Part shown: piece after piece, positions 22,183 to 33,780 of the stretch | Layout: every line of letters starts with the position of its first letter | Position numbering within the stretch: the stretch's first letter is position 1 | Source: Tubiluchus corallicola | Taxonomy: Eukaryota > Priapulida > Priapulimorpha > Priapulimorphida > Tubiluchidae | Assembly: GCA_030141605.1 (NCBI GenBank) | Contig: JAQGDQ010000526.1 | Span: 1 to 64,000, forward strand | DNA: 64,000 nt | Direction: 5' to 3' | Notes under the pieces: model-generated | Told to the model about the DNA's origin: nothing | What the model saw: the letters and a program-made list of their open reading frames with translations, nothing else | Database searches by the model: none | Program-made: the position numbers and the translations under genes

Positions 22183-23762
22183 CTCTGGAAAGACTTTTTA
22201 AACATATCAGCAAGACGGGTCTCTTCTTCTTTAGATAATGAGCAAGATTTCCAGTCCACTCTATCTGGCATATTCAACAGCGGTGGACTTGCGAGGATTT
22301 CTCTTCCAAACTGTAATGGGAATGACTTCTGAATTCTACAAAAATATTTTTCTCCCGTGTGAAGCTCTAAGAGAAAGTATGGAGAATCAGTTGGCAGCAC
22401 CTGTCTTAAATCAGTGCGAGACGGAATCTCCTTTAAGTCGATGCCCTGACTATCGGCAACATTTTGAATTGTTTCTTTTACCACTGGTTTCTTATCTATA
22501 GGATACGGCACGACTTGTATCTGCAAATGTTGAGTCTTATAGTTTCTTTCAAAAAACACGACAGCCTTATTCTGCTGAGCAAAAAAATCTACAACCACTG
22601 ACTTGTATCTCTCGATCTCTGAAGCAACGTCGTCAGGCAGTCGCACTGTAGACTGGAAATGCCCTATAGATAATATGAGAATGTGATCAGGAACAAGACC
22701 TCCTTTGGCCAGAGCAAGGTAAGAAGTCATGCCCACACTGACAACCAAATGTTTCTCAACCTCTTTGCCGCCCAGACAGAACCAGCAAGGACCTGACGGC
22801 GGTTTGCGCTTATTTGTTCCGGCTCCAATCTGATCACCTGAACGCTTATGTCCTTTTTGTGTTTCCATCGAAGCTTTAGTTGCGGTGTCGTAGAAGAATT
22901 GTGTCGCTGCAGGTACATTTGTTTCCACCAGTATACTCTTGTCATAAATATATGGACACTCAGTGACATCTAGTGGCTGTTTCACTAACTCCGCTCCATC
23001 GACATGTTTCATTGGGACCATATTAAATGCATACAAAAACTTTTTCCTTCCTAAATTACCAACTTGCGCTAGTCCAATAAAACGGGTCACATGCTGACTA
23101 GACTCAGCTAGTACTTTATGATTCCTGTAAGGTTGACGCTCATAATGAATTCCCTCCAACCCGGCAAAATGGTAACGAGGTTTCAGTGCAAGTGCTAACT
23201 GAGATATAATAGGGGAACCAAATTTTGCATCGTCTTCGAAATCACTTATAGGAGTGGCATATTTTGAAATGCTGCTAGGCCATGTTGATGTCAAAAAAAT
23301 ATCAACACCTTTGAATTTCAATCCCTGTGTAATAGTGAAAACGAAATCTCTTGCATCAGACACAGTAAACTGGAAACTTGCATTGCCATTGGTTTGCTCA
23401 ACACTTTTTTGTATTCCACTAAAATACGCCAACTTACAACCAGAACTCGAGGTAAACATACCCCGTTTTCCCAAATAAACGACGTTCTTGCAAACTTCTG
23501 CTTCGGAGATACTTTCATAAAATGATGCATGATCAGGCTGATTTGGACCAAGGATGTAAGTTGGAACAGTTACATCAATTCTCCCATGAAGCAGATCATC
23601 ATATTCGTCTTTTCGTTTCAAGCAAAAAAAGTTGCCAACGCACAATAGCATTTCAAAGGGACCACTTTTCTTATTGATGGTAGCAACGCGACTAAATAGC
23701 TGTCTAAACTGGCCTTCTACATCTCCACACACTAACACTTTAATGGATTTATCATTTGCCAT
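22161..23762 (-). CDS. CWF19L1: CWF19-like protein 1, intronless
   Basis: A single frame of 533 residues, close to the roughly 540 of animal CWF19L1. The N-terminal third is the metallophosphatase-like domain (VLVCGDVEGQFRQLFSRV, LLCVGNFF, and GPNQPDH further on). From about residue 324 comes the CwfJ C-terminal 1 (HIT-like) domain: CWFCLGG, VPDHILILSIGH, and the histidine motif HLQIQVVP near residue 412. The last 70 residues (GEKYFCRIQKSFPLQFGREI to KSFQSYDFNFD) match CwfJ C-terminal 2. The family is linked to late spliceosome and lariat handling, by analogy with yeast Cwf19/Drn1. There are no introns, unlike the two large genes in this window. The stop codon lies inside a 29-bp tandem repeat. 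The start is the ATG before ANDKSIKVLVCGD, which fits the family N-terminus. Confidence 0.95.
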   Translation of the reverse strand: MANDKSIKVLVCGDVEGQFRQLFSRVATINKKSGPFEMLLCVGNFFCLKRKDEYDDLLHGRIDVTVPTYILGPNQPDHASFYESISEAEVCKNVVYLGKRGMFTSSSGCKLAYFSGIQKSVEQTNGNASFQFTVSDARDFVFTITQGLKFKGVDIFLTSTWPSSISKYATPISDFEDDAKFGSPIISQLALALKPRYHFAGLEGIHYERQPYRNHKVLAESSQHVTRFIGLAQVGNLGRKKFLYAFNMVPMKHVDGAELVKQPLDVTECPYIYDKSILVETNVPAATQFFYDTATKASMETQKGHKRSGDQIGAGTNKRKPPSGPCWFCLGGKEVEKHLVVSVGMTSYLALAKGGLVPDHILILSIGHFQSTVRLPDDVASEIERYKSVVVDFFAQQNKAVVFFERNYKTQHLQIQVVPYPIDKKPVVKETIQNVADSQGIDLKEIPSRTDLRQVLPTDSPYFLLELHTGEKYFCRIQKSFPLQFGREILASPPLLNMPDRVDWKSCSLSKEEETRLADMFKKSFQSYDFNFD

Positions 23763-24540
23763 ACTAGTTTCTATATTTATCAGTTATAAGTACAAGTAAC
23801 AATTACTTGTAACTTTACTGTTGACAGCGAAAAAACTATTGTTTCTGGTAAAGGTGTTTGCTCAAAATTCTTCAAACTGCAAACTGTCTGTGACTTAAAT
23901 ATGAAAAAACTTTCATCTGAAGTTAACCACTCCACTTGAAAGTGTTGCTACGGGCACGGGACTATTTAGCCTAGAAAATAAAACATAATTTCTTTAAACA
24001 TTATTGTCCATTGTCCATAAGATCAGAGAAAAAAATCCATTTTTACTTGGAAGCATTAACGTTGTAAGAAATATTTCCGTAACAGTCCAAGGTGATTAAT
24101 AAAGCAACTAAAATTAGCAAATGACAACAAAATATTGTATACAATCCATCAAATTGGGTAGGCTCTGCCATACTCCATGAGGTATTTACTATTAAATTTT
24201 ATTTTATCAAATAATAATCCAAATGTGGCTGAACACCTCTGCTTGTCCAGTGTCTCAGCAGAGGGGTACTGGTTCCATCACAAGCATATACATTGAGCAA
24301 GCCCTGCTAACAGATGCTGACTATCAACCGAACAGTTTGCAAAATGTCAGACTGTATGGAAGAAGATTTTTCATCATGCTGTCTTCCATGCTATATATAG
24401 TTTGAAAATACAAGTTTTTTGCAACTGCAGTACTAGTTCCTAGCCAGAAAGATGAGTACAAGGTTATAAAATTATACGTTTTAGTATTTTTAAGCATTTT
24501 CTAGATAATTTGATGCTAGAATATAAAAGTCCAAAATATT
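23763..24540. other. Upstream region of CWF19L1
   Basis: Non-coding; should hold the minus-strand CWF19L1 promoter, but no clear TATA or CpG cluster is seen. Confidence 0.4.
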
Positions 24541-24549
24541 TAGCATTTA

Positions 24550-25075
24550 TTTTTTATAAAAAACAAAAAAAATGAATTTGACCAAATTTAGGTGCATTCT
24601 ACTTTGAAGCATCATAATGTAGTTTTGACCATACCCACTTATGGACGGTTTTGGTTTGCAAGCACACATATTCGTTTATGTTACCTCAATCAAACCATTT
24701 TCCAAGCTCAAACTAAACTGAAACTGAAAACAAAATGTATTTGTGATGCTGGATCTGGCTCTGGAGTCCAAGTTACGGAGATGGTGCCAACGGATGCAAG
24801 TGGAGATCCATGCATTTAAATTCTTAAATAAAACTCAATATATTTGTACCTAAAGAAATTACTATACAAATTGTAAGTCAGCAACAAAAATGCTGCAACC
24901 AAGCTTAACAAAAGATAATAATAAGTAACTGAAACAGTAAAACTAACAGATCATATGTGTGCTTGCAAACCAAAACTGTCCATAAGTCGGCAGTTAGAAC
25001 TACGTTGTGATGCTTCAAAGTAGAATGCACCAAAAATGTGGTCAAATGTAAATTTTTTGTTCTTTATAAGAACAA
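24550..25075. repeat. Fold-back repeat with about 120-bp arms
   Basis: 24550-24670 and 24953-25075 are inverted copies (GGTGCATTCTACTTTGAAGC, then ATGGACGGTTTTGGTTTGCA on one side and their complements on the other) around a 280-bp centre. A third partial copy lies at 25376-25415. No target duplication was recognised. Confidence 0.8.
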
Positions 25076-25714
25076 AATTTCGTTAGAAAGATCTTACTGG
25101 ATTTAAACATAGCATCAGCGTATTCCTGCAAAGTCCGTAGCAACCAAACTTTGCACAGCTGCTAAGTGTTTTGAAATTGAAGATATGCAAAAAAAAACAA
25201 TGGCTAACTTTAACGGTGATTTTCTCAAGGGTATGTTTTTCAGTGCATAGCCTACACCTCAACTTTAACGTGGATTACCTCACCTTAGAAATAGCATAGA
25301 GCTATGAGCTTGGTATCAAAATGATCCTCATGAAATAGAGATTCAGGATATGTGAAAAAAGTAGAAAAGTTTAATTGCCGACTTATGGACGATTTTGATA
25401 CGCAAGCACACATATTATGTGTTCATCCGTCGAAATACATAACACATACATCAAATGTTTCGCTCCTGAGCAGTCAATATTTAAAAAAAAACTGTACCTT
25501 ATGTTGGAGTTTAGGGCATTAGCATAAAACATTGCGAACACTGGTGAATTTTAATCAGTGCACTAAACATAGTGCTTACTGGCGATTATAACCTGCCAGA
25601 TGGTCGAACAAGTGTCACTGTCTACATGATTTAGAAGCAAAACTGAATTATAGCAAGCTTTATAGTGAACAGTGTATACGGATTAGGCCTAAGTAATACT
25701 AGTAATAGCAGCTG

Positions 25715-26434
25715 GGCGCTATTACACTTTCGCACCGCCTAGCTTTTTATAGGTTATTACTCGTTTTTAGGCTCGTAAGTCATCATTCTATTATTCTTAC
25801 GTCATCAGTGAATGTTTCCGCTAATCTAATTGTAATTTAATCTTATTTAGGCATAATTACCAATAATTAGGCTGTATTCACAGTTCGACACAGTATCGCC
25901 ATCTTGTTTTGTGTGTGTGGTCACGTGACGAATTTCGTACTAGTTTATACATTATCAGGGCCTAGCTTAAAAGGCACGTGACACACTTTCATCTTCACCG
26001 CATTTACGAAATAAAGACAAAACCTTTACTTTTTTATAATCTAATAGTAATAATACTACAGTAATAAATAAAATTAATGATAAATAACTGTTCCGTTCCA
26101 GGCCCACCCGCGATACGATACAAACTCTCGTAGCTGCAACCCTAATAATCATAAATTATGCCAAGAAACTAAAAACACAGGTTAAGGGCCACAACGTCAC
26201 TGCGCGAGAGCGATTGCGCATCAGTGATGTAAACACGGTTATTCACGTGCAGCTTTTAATGGCGGCTGTGGGTAAGTAATGCATGATTTTAATCTGGACT
26301 TATAAAGCGTACGCAGCAATAATGTTATGGGAATATGGTGTATATTACGCCTGTTGGTCTGCTTTCTGGCCTGCAGGCGTGAAAACAACCAATAGGCCAG
26401 GAAAAGCTAGGCGGTGCGAAAGTGTAATAGCGCC
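25715..26434. mobile_element. 720-bp TIR element with 9-bp target duplication
   Basis: The ends are perfect 33-bp inverted repeats beginning GGCGCTATTACACTTTCGCA. They are flanked by the identical 9-bp sequence TAGCAGCTG (25706-25714 and 26435-26443). A 9-bp duplication is typical of Mutator-like elements. No transposase frame is present. The interior holds a CpG-rich promoter-like stretch (26185-26280). Confidence 0.82.
26185..26285 (+). promoter_or_regulatory. CpG-rich candidate promoter / first exon
   Basis: A short G+C- and CpG-rich stretch in AT-rich surroundings. It contains TGCGCGAGAGCGATTGCGCA, then TTTTAATGGCGGCTGTGG immediately followed by a consensus donor, GTAAGT. It could be the 5'-UTR exon and promoter of TRIP4 (next gene downstream, same strand, 2.8 kb away, with a possible acceptor just before its ATG). 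The ATG itself would not read in frame into TRIP4 by the obvious splice. This is inference only. Confidence 0.3.
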
Positions 26435-27420
26435 TAGCAGCTGTACTTTCACTCTTCTTCATTATCACCTTAATACAGAAAAGTCTAAAGCTTGACACTC
26501 TATCTACTTTTTCAGTCCTCGCGCGCAAAAGTATGTAAAAGCACCAACTAATTATTACTCTGATCTAATAATTATTATTGTTTAGTACAACGCGCTGGCA
26601 AAAAACTCTAGGAACTTTGCTTATGCGTCCGCGCGGCAATACGATCTATCTTCATTCGTTGTGTAGTCACTTGTTTCTGTGATAAACGATCGTGCTCGGC
26701 TATTTGTGCCTGGAGCTTCCTGTTGCAGCAGCATTTGCAACTGTTTAGCATTAGTGTTTCAGCGTAATTTTTTTAAACATTTTTTAAATCTAAATTTGTT
26801 TGTATATTGTATGAAATATGTCCTGTTTCTGAAAGACAAGCGAATTGATTCTAATATTAGAGAGGTTCTGATCTTGCTTGACAAACTGGTTGCAATTACT
26901 TGGTGAGGAAACTAAGGCAAGGGTAATGACTTCGTATCAGAGTGATAAATTGTGTGGAGCGCAGTAAGGTTGGTCCTGGTGATTTTGGTATCGGGAAAGT
27001 TTGCTACTTATGTACTACTAGGAATTTTTTACAGAGAAAATATGGTACTGGTAAGTGGTAAGCACTGGCGAAGTTTTGTCAAGCATTTTTGGTATAAGTA
27101 AATGTAGTACAACTACAAGGTAAAATGATACAGAACAAGTTTGGTACTAGGAAATTTTGGTATAGAGGAAGTTTATTATAAGGAAACATTGGTACTATGA
27201 AATGATCTTTTATGTAGCATACTCCAACAAGTTATAGAGGTCCATATTGATGCATTTGTTTTTGTTTAGTTTTTTGTTTGTTATTCATCATCATCTCCTA
27301 AAAAGGATTTTTTTGACGTACATGGCCCTGTTTATAGTTTGTCACTTGGATTGTCCCAAATTTTTCATTTTTAAAATTAACAGTCTCTTTTACTAATTAT
27401 GTTTTTAACCAGTTACTTAA

Positions 27421-27534
27421 TACTTAGGTGGCCTATCGTAAGTCCACTTCTTAGATCTATACTTAGGTGGCCTATCGTAAGTCCACTTCTTAGATCTATA
27501 CTTAGGTGGCCTATCGTAAGTCCACTTCTTAGAT
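27421..27534. repeat. 39-bp tandem repeat x3
   Basis: Three near-identical units starting TACTTAGGTGGCCTATCGTA at 27421, 27460 and 27499. Intergenic, no frame. Confidence 0.95.
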
Positions 27535-27639
27535 CTCCTGTGGTTTTAGTTGAGTTATACTAATGGCATAACACAGTATTTTTAAAGCAAATTATTATTA
27601 CTCGTACTATGATGATTCAATGGAAATTCAAACAGGTAT

Positions 27640-27760
27640 GTTAAGGCTTGGGTTCGAATCCTGCTTGAGTTAGGTTCTGCGAGTGTTTTATGTTATGTGA
27701 TAACACCACTATATTGCTGTGCTGTTCAGTAAATTTTTCATAACTTGTTGTTGTTGTTAG
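27640..27760 (+). mobile_element. Possible tRNA-derived SINE piece
   Basis: A clear B-box word, GGGTTCGAATCC (about 27650), is followed by about 90 bp and a TTG microsatellite, as in a SINE. No good A box lies upstream, so it may be truncated. Confidence 0.3.
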
Positions 27761-28630
27761 ATTATACTGAATAAGTGTGATTTAAATTGTGAAAGATATA
27801 TATAGTACATTAATAAATGGGGATTATCTGTGCAAGATATAAGTGAAAACAAAGTAGATAAATTAAAAAAAGTTAAAATTTCAAGGAGCTGTTGCAGTTG
27901 AAAATCAACCGTGATTAAAAAATGCAAACAGGAAATTAAACATTGACAGGTGGTAAAGGTGGAATTTATCTGTATAAAATGAATGTGTCTTTCATCTTGT
28001 AAACTGGAACTTATTGATGTCAATTTGCTCACCAATTTGGTGAGAAGGATTGATGTTATGCATAGTTGAAATCTATGCATATAAATAAGCATTTACAGTT
28101 AAAATACCACAACTTTATTAAAACTTTTACATTACATAGCTAAAAAATCATGTGACTGCTGCCACAATCAGTGGTGAATTTTTGCAAACATACAAGCAGT
28201 TTATATAGGTCGAGCCAGCGGTTTAGAACATTATACACTAATTTTGTATTTAACAGAAACCAAATAGGTAATGAATAATCAGACCAGTAGAAAAGAAATG
28301 TAAATTAGAAGTGTTAATAAAGTTATGGTGTTTTAACTATCAATGTAATTAAGTGCCTGTAATAAAAAAAATTGACTGTAAGATAAAAATTGATTGACAG
28401 TGGTGTTGTTGTACTTATAAATAGTATGCTGTTCGTTAGGTCTTTTGCCCATTACATCTCATGAAAATTACGCTCATAGAAATCCTGTGTTTTTGCAAAG
28501 TATTGATAAAGTAAAGAGTTAAACTTTATTAGCTGATATGGCAGTCGCCAAGGCAGGCAGGCTATTCCGCTCATTTACTGTTGTCACAGGAGATGAATAT
28601 TAAGATGAGATTGCTCTTTAGAAAGTATTA

Positions 28631-28820
28631 TACAGTAAACTCTGCGTAACTCAAAATGACATAATTCAAATTTTCACTTAACCCAAAGAATTTCAGCAGA
28701 ACGGATGAAATCCTTTGTTTTCCCCAAAAAAAAACATCACTTAACTCACAAATAAAAAACTTCGTACAACTCCAAAACAGTATCGTCTTCCGGAAAAATT
28801 CTGATGTTTTACAAGTCATT
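28631..28820. mobile_element. Possible Tigger-like element end
   Basis: TACAGTAAACTCTGCGTAAC, then TCAAAATGACATAATTCAAA, resembles the terminus of Tigger-type elements, followed by the repeated word TAACTC. No matching right terminus was found; TTGAATTATGTCG near 28987 may be a decayed counterpart. Confidence 0.35.
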
Positions 28821-29042
28821 ATAATTTGTTATTCTTTATGTAATTGTCATCAAGTCTCGTCATTTATGTTTAGAAGGGTTGACTTTCTGCTTTCTGTTTA
28901 AGTTTGCAATCTGGTGGAGGGGTTTACAGTTTCTGTGCAGGCAAATGGTCAACATTGTTTAACTCAAAGGTTTTTTTCAGTCTAGTTTGAATTATGTCGT
29001 TGCTAATCCTATTTGTATTTCGTTGCAGTGCTGAAATAAGTC

Positions 29043-30581
29043 ATGATGAAACCTGTGCAGCACAGTTTCATCAGCTGGCTATGTGACAAGTTTTCAAATT
29101 TAGAAATTCCCATGAATGAGGATATTGCACAATATTTGTTAAATATTGATAATGAAAGAGACTTGACGGAATATATTATTGATATTTTGGATGGAAAAGA
29201 AACTGATGAATGTTTTGTCGATGAATTAATTCGTTCTTGGAAAATCATTCGGAGCAAGGCAGTATTACCACCTTCTCATAAACAAGAAATGAAATCTACA
29301 CCTAGTGATCATAAGAAAAAGACAAAGTTTGTTTCATTGTATAGCCAAGAAGCTCTAGCCAAAGATGTTGTAATTTTGGCTGGCAGGCATAAATGTGATT
29401 GTCAGGCCACAAAGCACAAACTAATTAGTAACTGCGTTCGGTGTGGCCGAATTGTGTGTGAGCAGGAAGGTTCTGGGCCATGTTTGTTTTGTGGCTCATT
29501 AGTTTGCACTGAAGAGGAACAAGAAAAAATTAATAGTGGAACAAAAAAGGGAGAGAAACTTAGGCAGAGACTTTTGCAAGTTGGTGGAGCAGAAAAAAAC
29601 TTGGAACAGAGCAATGATGGTAATGATGAGTTCCTTCAGAAGGCCATGCAACGCAAAAATAAACTTTTGGAATACGATAAAACAAGTGCACAGAGAACCA
29701 AGGTCATAGATGACCAAGCTGACTACTTTGCTACTGACAGTAATCGTTGGTTAACGAAACAGGAAAAAAAATTGCTTACGAAGAAAGCCCAGGAATTGCA
29801 TGAAGAGAAATGCAAATCTCGACGTGATAGGAAGGTCACACTAGACATCGCAGGCAGGCGAGTTATAGATGAAGACGAATATTCTTTATTGGCATCCAAA
29901 AGCATGGCCGACACAATGCTGCAAAACCTTAACTCGCATTCTCAACAGATGTCAAAGGGGCCGTATACTCCCTGTGAGCTGAATGGCGATCTAGTAAACC
30001 CTGCTTTGGAGCATCAACCAATATTCATACCAAGTGTGTCAAGAAGTTCTAATGCTAAACCTGCATCACATGAAGAATCAACTCCTGTGACGAGAAGAAC
30101 ACTGTACAGGATTCAAGATAAGGAATTACAAGAAATGGGTGATGAAGGCTATTGTATGAGCCTTCATCAACCATGGGCATCGTTACTGATTAAGGGCATT
30201 AAAAAGCATGAAGGACGCTCTTGGTATTCGGCACACCGTGGCCGTTTGTGGATAGCAGCAACCGCGAAAGCTGTATCACCAGAAGAAATAAAAGACACTG
30301 AGTCGTTGTATCCAGACATTCCATTGCTAACATTTCCAGAGCATTACCCTGTTGGTTGCCTCTTGGGTTGTGTTAATGTTGAAGACGTGTTACCACAAGA
30401 GCAATACAGAGTCCAGTTTCCACATGGTGAATCAAATTCGCCTTACGTTTTTATCTGTGAAGCACCTCAGGAATTGTCAATTAAATTTCCAATTAAGGGA
30501 CAGCATAAGATATACAAACTTGAACCACAAGTACATATTGCAGCAAAGAAGTCACTAAAGGTTGTTAGCATAAACAGCTAG
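29043..30581 (+). CDS. TRIP4: Activating signal cointegrator 1 (TRIP4/ASC-1), intronless
   Basis: A frame of 512 residues; vertebrate TRIP4 has about 580. The N-terminus (SFISWLCDKF, EDIAQYLLNI, IIDILDG) fits the family's helical start. KKKTKFVSLYSQE precedes the zinc finger, residues about 118-155: CDCQ, KLISNCVRCGRIVCEQEG and CLFCGSLVC. The segment KLLEYDKTSAQRTKVIDDQA, then YFATDSNRWL, is typical of TRIP4. Residues about 369-505 are the ASCH domain: YCMSLHQPWASLLIKGIKKH, then EGRSWYS, GRLWIAATAK and VGCLLGCV. The known role is as scaffold of the ASC-1 complex with ASCC1-3 (transcription coactivation; ribosome and alkylation stress). The start has two ATGs in a row at 29043. A possible acceptor (TTGCAG, about 29029) just upstream suggests a 5'-UTR intron. 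Confidence 0.95.
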   Translation: MMKPVQHSFISWLCDKFSNLEIPMNEDIAQYLLNIDNERDLTEYIIDILDGKETDECFVDELIRSWKIIRSKAVLPPSHKQEMKSTPSDHKKKTKFVSLYSQEALAKDVVILAGRHKCDCQATKHKLISNCVRCGRIVCEQEGSGPCLFCGSLVCTEEEQEKINSGTKKGEKLRQRLLQVGGAEKNLEQSNDGNDEFLQKAMQRKNKLLEYDKTSAQRTKVIDDQADYFATDSNRWLTKQEKKLLTKKAQELHEEKCKSRRDRKVTLDIAGRRVIDEDEYSLLASKSMADTMLQNLNSHSQQMSKGPYTPCELNGDLVNPALEHQPIFIPSVSRSSNAKPASHEESTPVTRRTLYRIQDKELQEMGDEGYCMSLHQPWASLLIKGIKKHEGRSWYSAHRGRLWIAATAKAVSPEEIKDTESLYPDIPLLTFPEHYPVGCLLGCVNVEDVLPQEQYRVQFPHGESNSPYVFICEAPQELSIKFPIKGQHKIYKLEPQVHIAAKKSLKVVSINS

Positions 30582-30770
30582 AAAAAATTAATAGCGGAAC
30601 GAAAAGGATGGATGGAAAACTTGGGCAGCGGTTCTTACAAGTTGGTGTAGTAGGAAAAAAAACTAGAACAAAGATGGTGATGATGATGATGATATGATGA
30701 CGATGATGATGAAGCCAATTCCTTCAAAAGGCTATGCAACTTTTTTAAACCAATAAAACATTTTACTAAT
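30582..30770 (+). pseudogene. Decayed partial copy of TRIP4 coding sequence after the stop
   Basis: Directly after the TRIP4 TAG, the sequence realigns with TRIP4 bases about 29522-29690. AAAAAATTAATAGCGGAACG matches AAAAAATTAATAGTGGAACA, and the match runs through the copies of LRQRLLQVGGAEKN and FLQKAMQ. The copy has substitutions, an expanded GATGAT run and stops, so it is non-coding. It also contains AATAAA at 30752-30757 where the parent has GATAAA, so it may provide the poly(A) signal of TRIP4. Confidence 0.85.
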
Positions 30771-31472
30771 TTAATATTTCCAAACAAATAGCAAAATGTG
30801 ACTTATATTTTTAAATTGTAAGTATTGGTAAAAATTAAAAAAAAACAATCATGTTTGTTTGTTAGTGGCAGTTTGTTTTGCAAGTTTGCAGATTTTTAGC
30901 AAAATTCTCATACATGTACATGTTTATGAAATATTTACACACATGATTCAGCATATTACAGCATTCCTTGGCACTACTAATGTTAAATTAGTTTGGTATT
31001 GGCAGCACAGAACTTTGATCATTATCAAAAATACTAATTAAGTCCTACAGGACAAGATACTGAACAGACAAATCCAAATGTATATAAACATACCCCTCAG
31101 TGTGATAGATACATAAAGGAAATTCGGTAGATAAAACTTGCTATTGAATGCATTTGTCTGTTAACTAATCGGTGATTTTTCACTTCTTGTTGTCACAACT
31201 TGTCCTAAAATGCAACGAAGCTGAGTTTAGGACTTTTAATTTGGATGTATACTATGATGACTTGGTGCGTATAGCAGTGAGCAAAGTTCTGAAATGCGAG
31301 TGAGCATAGTGTCTTTGTGAAAATGTTGAAATATTAAAATTTTATAATGTGCTCTTTGTAACTGTAGCCAAAACTTGCAAAAAAACAGTACACATAAATT
31401 CATGTTGCCATTATAATTTACATAAATGTACATGCACTGCACTTGTTTTTTACCAATACATTGGAGTACTAG

Positions 31473-31957
31473 CAGTGGTGTAGCTAATAAGGGAGCAACT
31501 GCTACCCCCGAGCACATTTTTTTTCAAAATTGGCACCTTTTTAACAAGTTTTTAACTCTATAGGTCACTTGTGCGATAGAAGTCGAACCTTCTTTATATT
31601 TTTTTTTAAATCTTGGCCTATGGAAGAATTTTCTGCTGCCATTACTTTATTTGAACACCCTCCCTCTGATGTTTTAGACAACTCATTTGTCAAGGTTGAC
31701 TGACTTGAGCAAAAGATGAAATTGCCTCAAATTTGAGATTTATGAGCTTACTATAAAACTTTTTACTGTTTTTTAATTTTAAATACAAAATAACAGTTAT
31801 GTACTTTCTTTAAAACCGTATCTTCCTCTTGTTTTGATTTTAAATACAGAATTAAAAATTTTAATGTGTAATCAACCCGTTAAAAATTGTTTGATATGTG
31901 TCACGACACCTTTTTTATGTACTTGCTTTCCCATCTTTAAAACCTGGTACGCCCCCG
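31473..31957. mobile_element. Non-autonomous hAT-type element
   Basis: The left end CAGTGGTGTAGCTAATAAGG and right end (reverse complement CGGGGGCGTACCAGG) fit hAT termini of the CAGNG type. The flanks are AGTACTAG (31465-31472) and CGTACTAG (31958-31965), an 8-bp duplication with one difference. The 485 bp have no coding frame. Confidence 0.75.
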
Positions 31958-33780
31958 CGTACTAGGCTACTAAATATGATATATATTATATTGACAAACT
32001 ATGCAGCTATAAAAAGCAAATATTAATGGATGATGAAAGAAAAATGTGCTGTAGTTCTTCGCTTGCTGTCACCTTGGTAACCTGCAGGTTGCATTCAGTG
32101 TAATTCAGAATGCTTAATTCTTATTCACGAACATTTCCAGCACACGTTAATTTACAGTGATTTTTCAGCAGAATTAATGTGTTAAAGGCGCTTTTTTTAA
32201 GAATCAGTGGCTATAGGGTCTTGGCACAGGGCACCCTACTCCACAGGTCTCTACAGCATCGCCCAGCATTTAGAATCTGCAGCGATTGAAAACAGACTAA
32301 TTCTGCAGAATAAATTTTTAAACGCTGATCTCACAATACTATTAAATGTTTGCACTACATGTATTATTATTTTTCTAGTGTTTCGTTGTTCCATTAATTA
32401 CATTGACCAGTAGCATTAAAATATCAAATTCCCATCAGTACAAGATTGCAAGTTTGGATTTTGATTTTTACTATAATAAGTTGTTAAATTTATTACATAT
32501 GTGCGGGTATGAGTGAAATTAGTTGTGAGCAATGTAATGCAACCTAAAACGATTTTTTTCTATTATAGATATTACATGGATCATTATTGTCATTCTACAA
32601 TAAGTGGGATGCAGATAATTTATGTAGTTATTTTGACCTTTTGGCCCCTTGGATTGTAGAGGGAAATAATTAGTAGCATGTTGCTGCGTGGTCACATTTT
32701 ATGATAGCTGTAACCATCATAATTATTATAGCCAATTTGTGTTAACTTCGGCGTTATTCAATCCAGTGAGATCAAAAGAACCATAACATTTTAAGAGTTA
32801 TTGACATTGCTAATGGCAAAAAATATAATTATAATGACGATCTAGGTTAGTGACTTGATTAACTTTTATGAAATATGCATTAATTCATACATCACTTTAT
32901 GTCTTTGGTTTATGGAGGTCTCCCAGCTAGTATAAGCTTTCTAAATTAGTGTTAACAAACAATTTAGCCATTGTCAATATAAATTAGATTCTTAAAGTGT
33001 TGTGCTCCTGCGTTGCCATCGTCTTGTCATTTCTCAGGTTACAATGGATAAGTAGTACTTTACTGATTTGTCACGGTCGTTCATAGCACCAGCAATTACA
33101 ATAAATAGTGACTTCTCGAAGAGTTCTCGTTATTCGTTCGCTTCGATTATCTGATGGAAGAATAGTGAAATATTATTGGATTTTTTTCCGTCATTTTAAC
33201 TGTAAAAAGTGAAATACATTTTATGGCGCACATTTCTTTTCGTGCAAGATTATTTTTTGCACTTGTCTTTCACATTTACCATGTGTGATTTAGCCTACTT
33301 TACAGAACGTGTTTTATTTGTAAGTCTAACCTTTTTTTGTATCAGGCCGTTTATATTTAATAGGTCAAAATTTAATGGTTGACTATATTTGCGTATTTTT
33401 TGTGTTGAGTGACACTACGTGGGACGTTCGTGCCTGTTCGCTATTCATGTGTACTGCCTCACGTTACTTTGCGCCAAAGTACAGGGCGAGGCGGTACACG
33501 GCAGCGTACTAGTATCGGTATATAAATTATATTGAGGATATCGAGCCAGCGTAACCGTCCACACATTTATCATTGAAGAATTCTTGGATAATATTTCCAA
33601 GTCAAACATTGGTGTTAAAACCCGTTAAATTTTAATTATTTCCAAGTCGAACCTGGATGCCGAAACTACTTTCCAAGATTATTTCCAAGTTAGATTTGCT
33701 TTTAACAGTATGGTTTGTATACATAGGGCTTACCTAAATTTTATTAAAATATACTAATTTCGAAAAACTTTTACAATACC

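Noticed and set aside
27421-27534. Possible CRISPR-like array
   Set aside because: The three 39-bp units are contiguous without spacers, and the DNA is eukaryotic.
27650-27670. A functional tRNA gene
   Set aside because: Only a B-box word is present; there is no A box, stem pairing or terminator at the right places.
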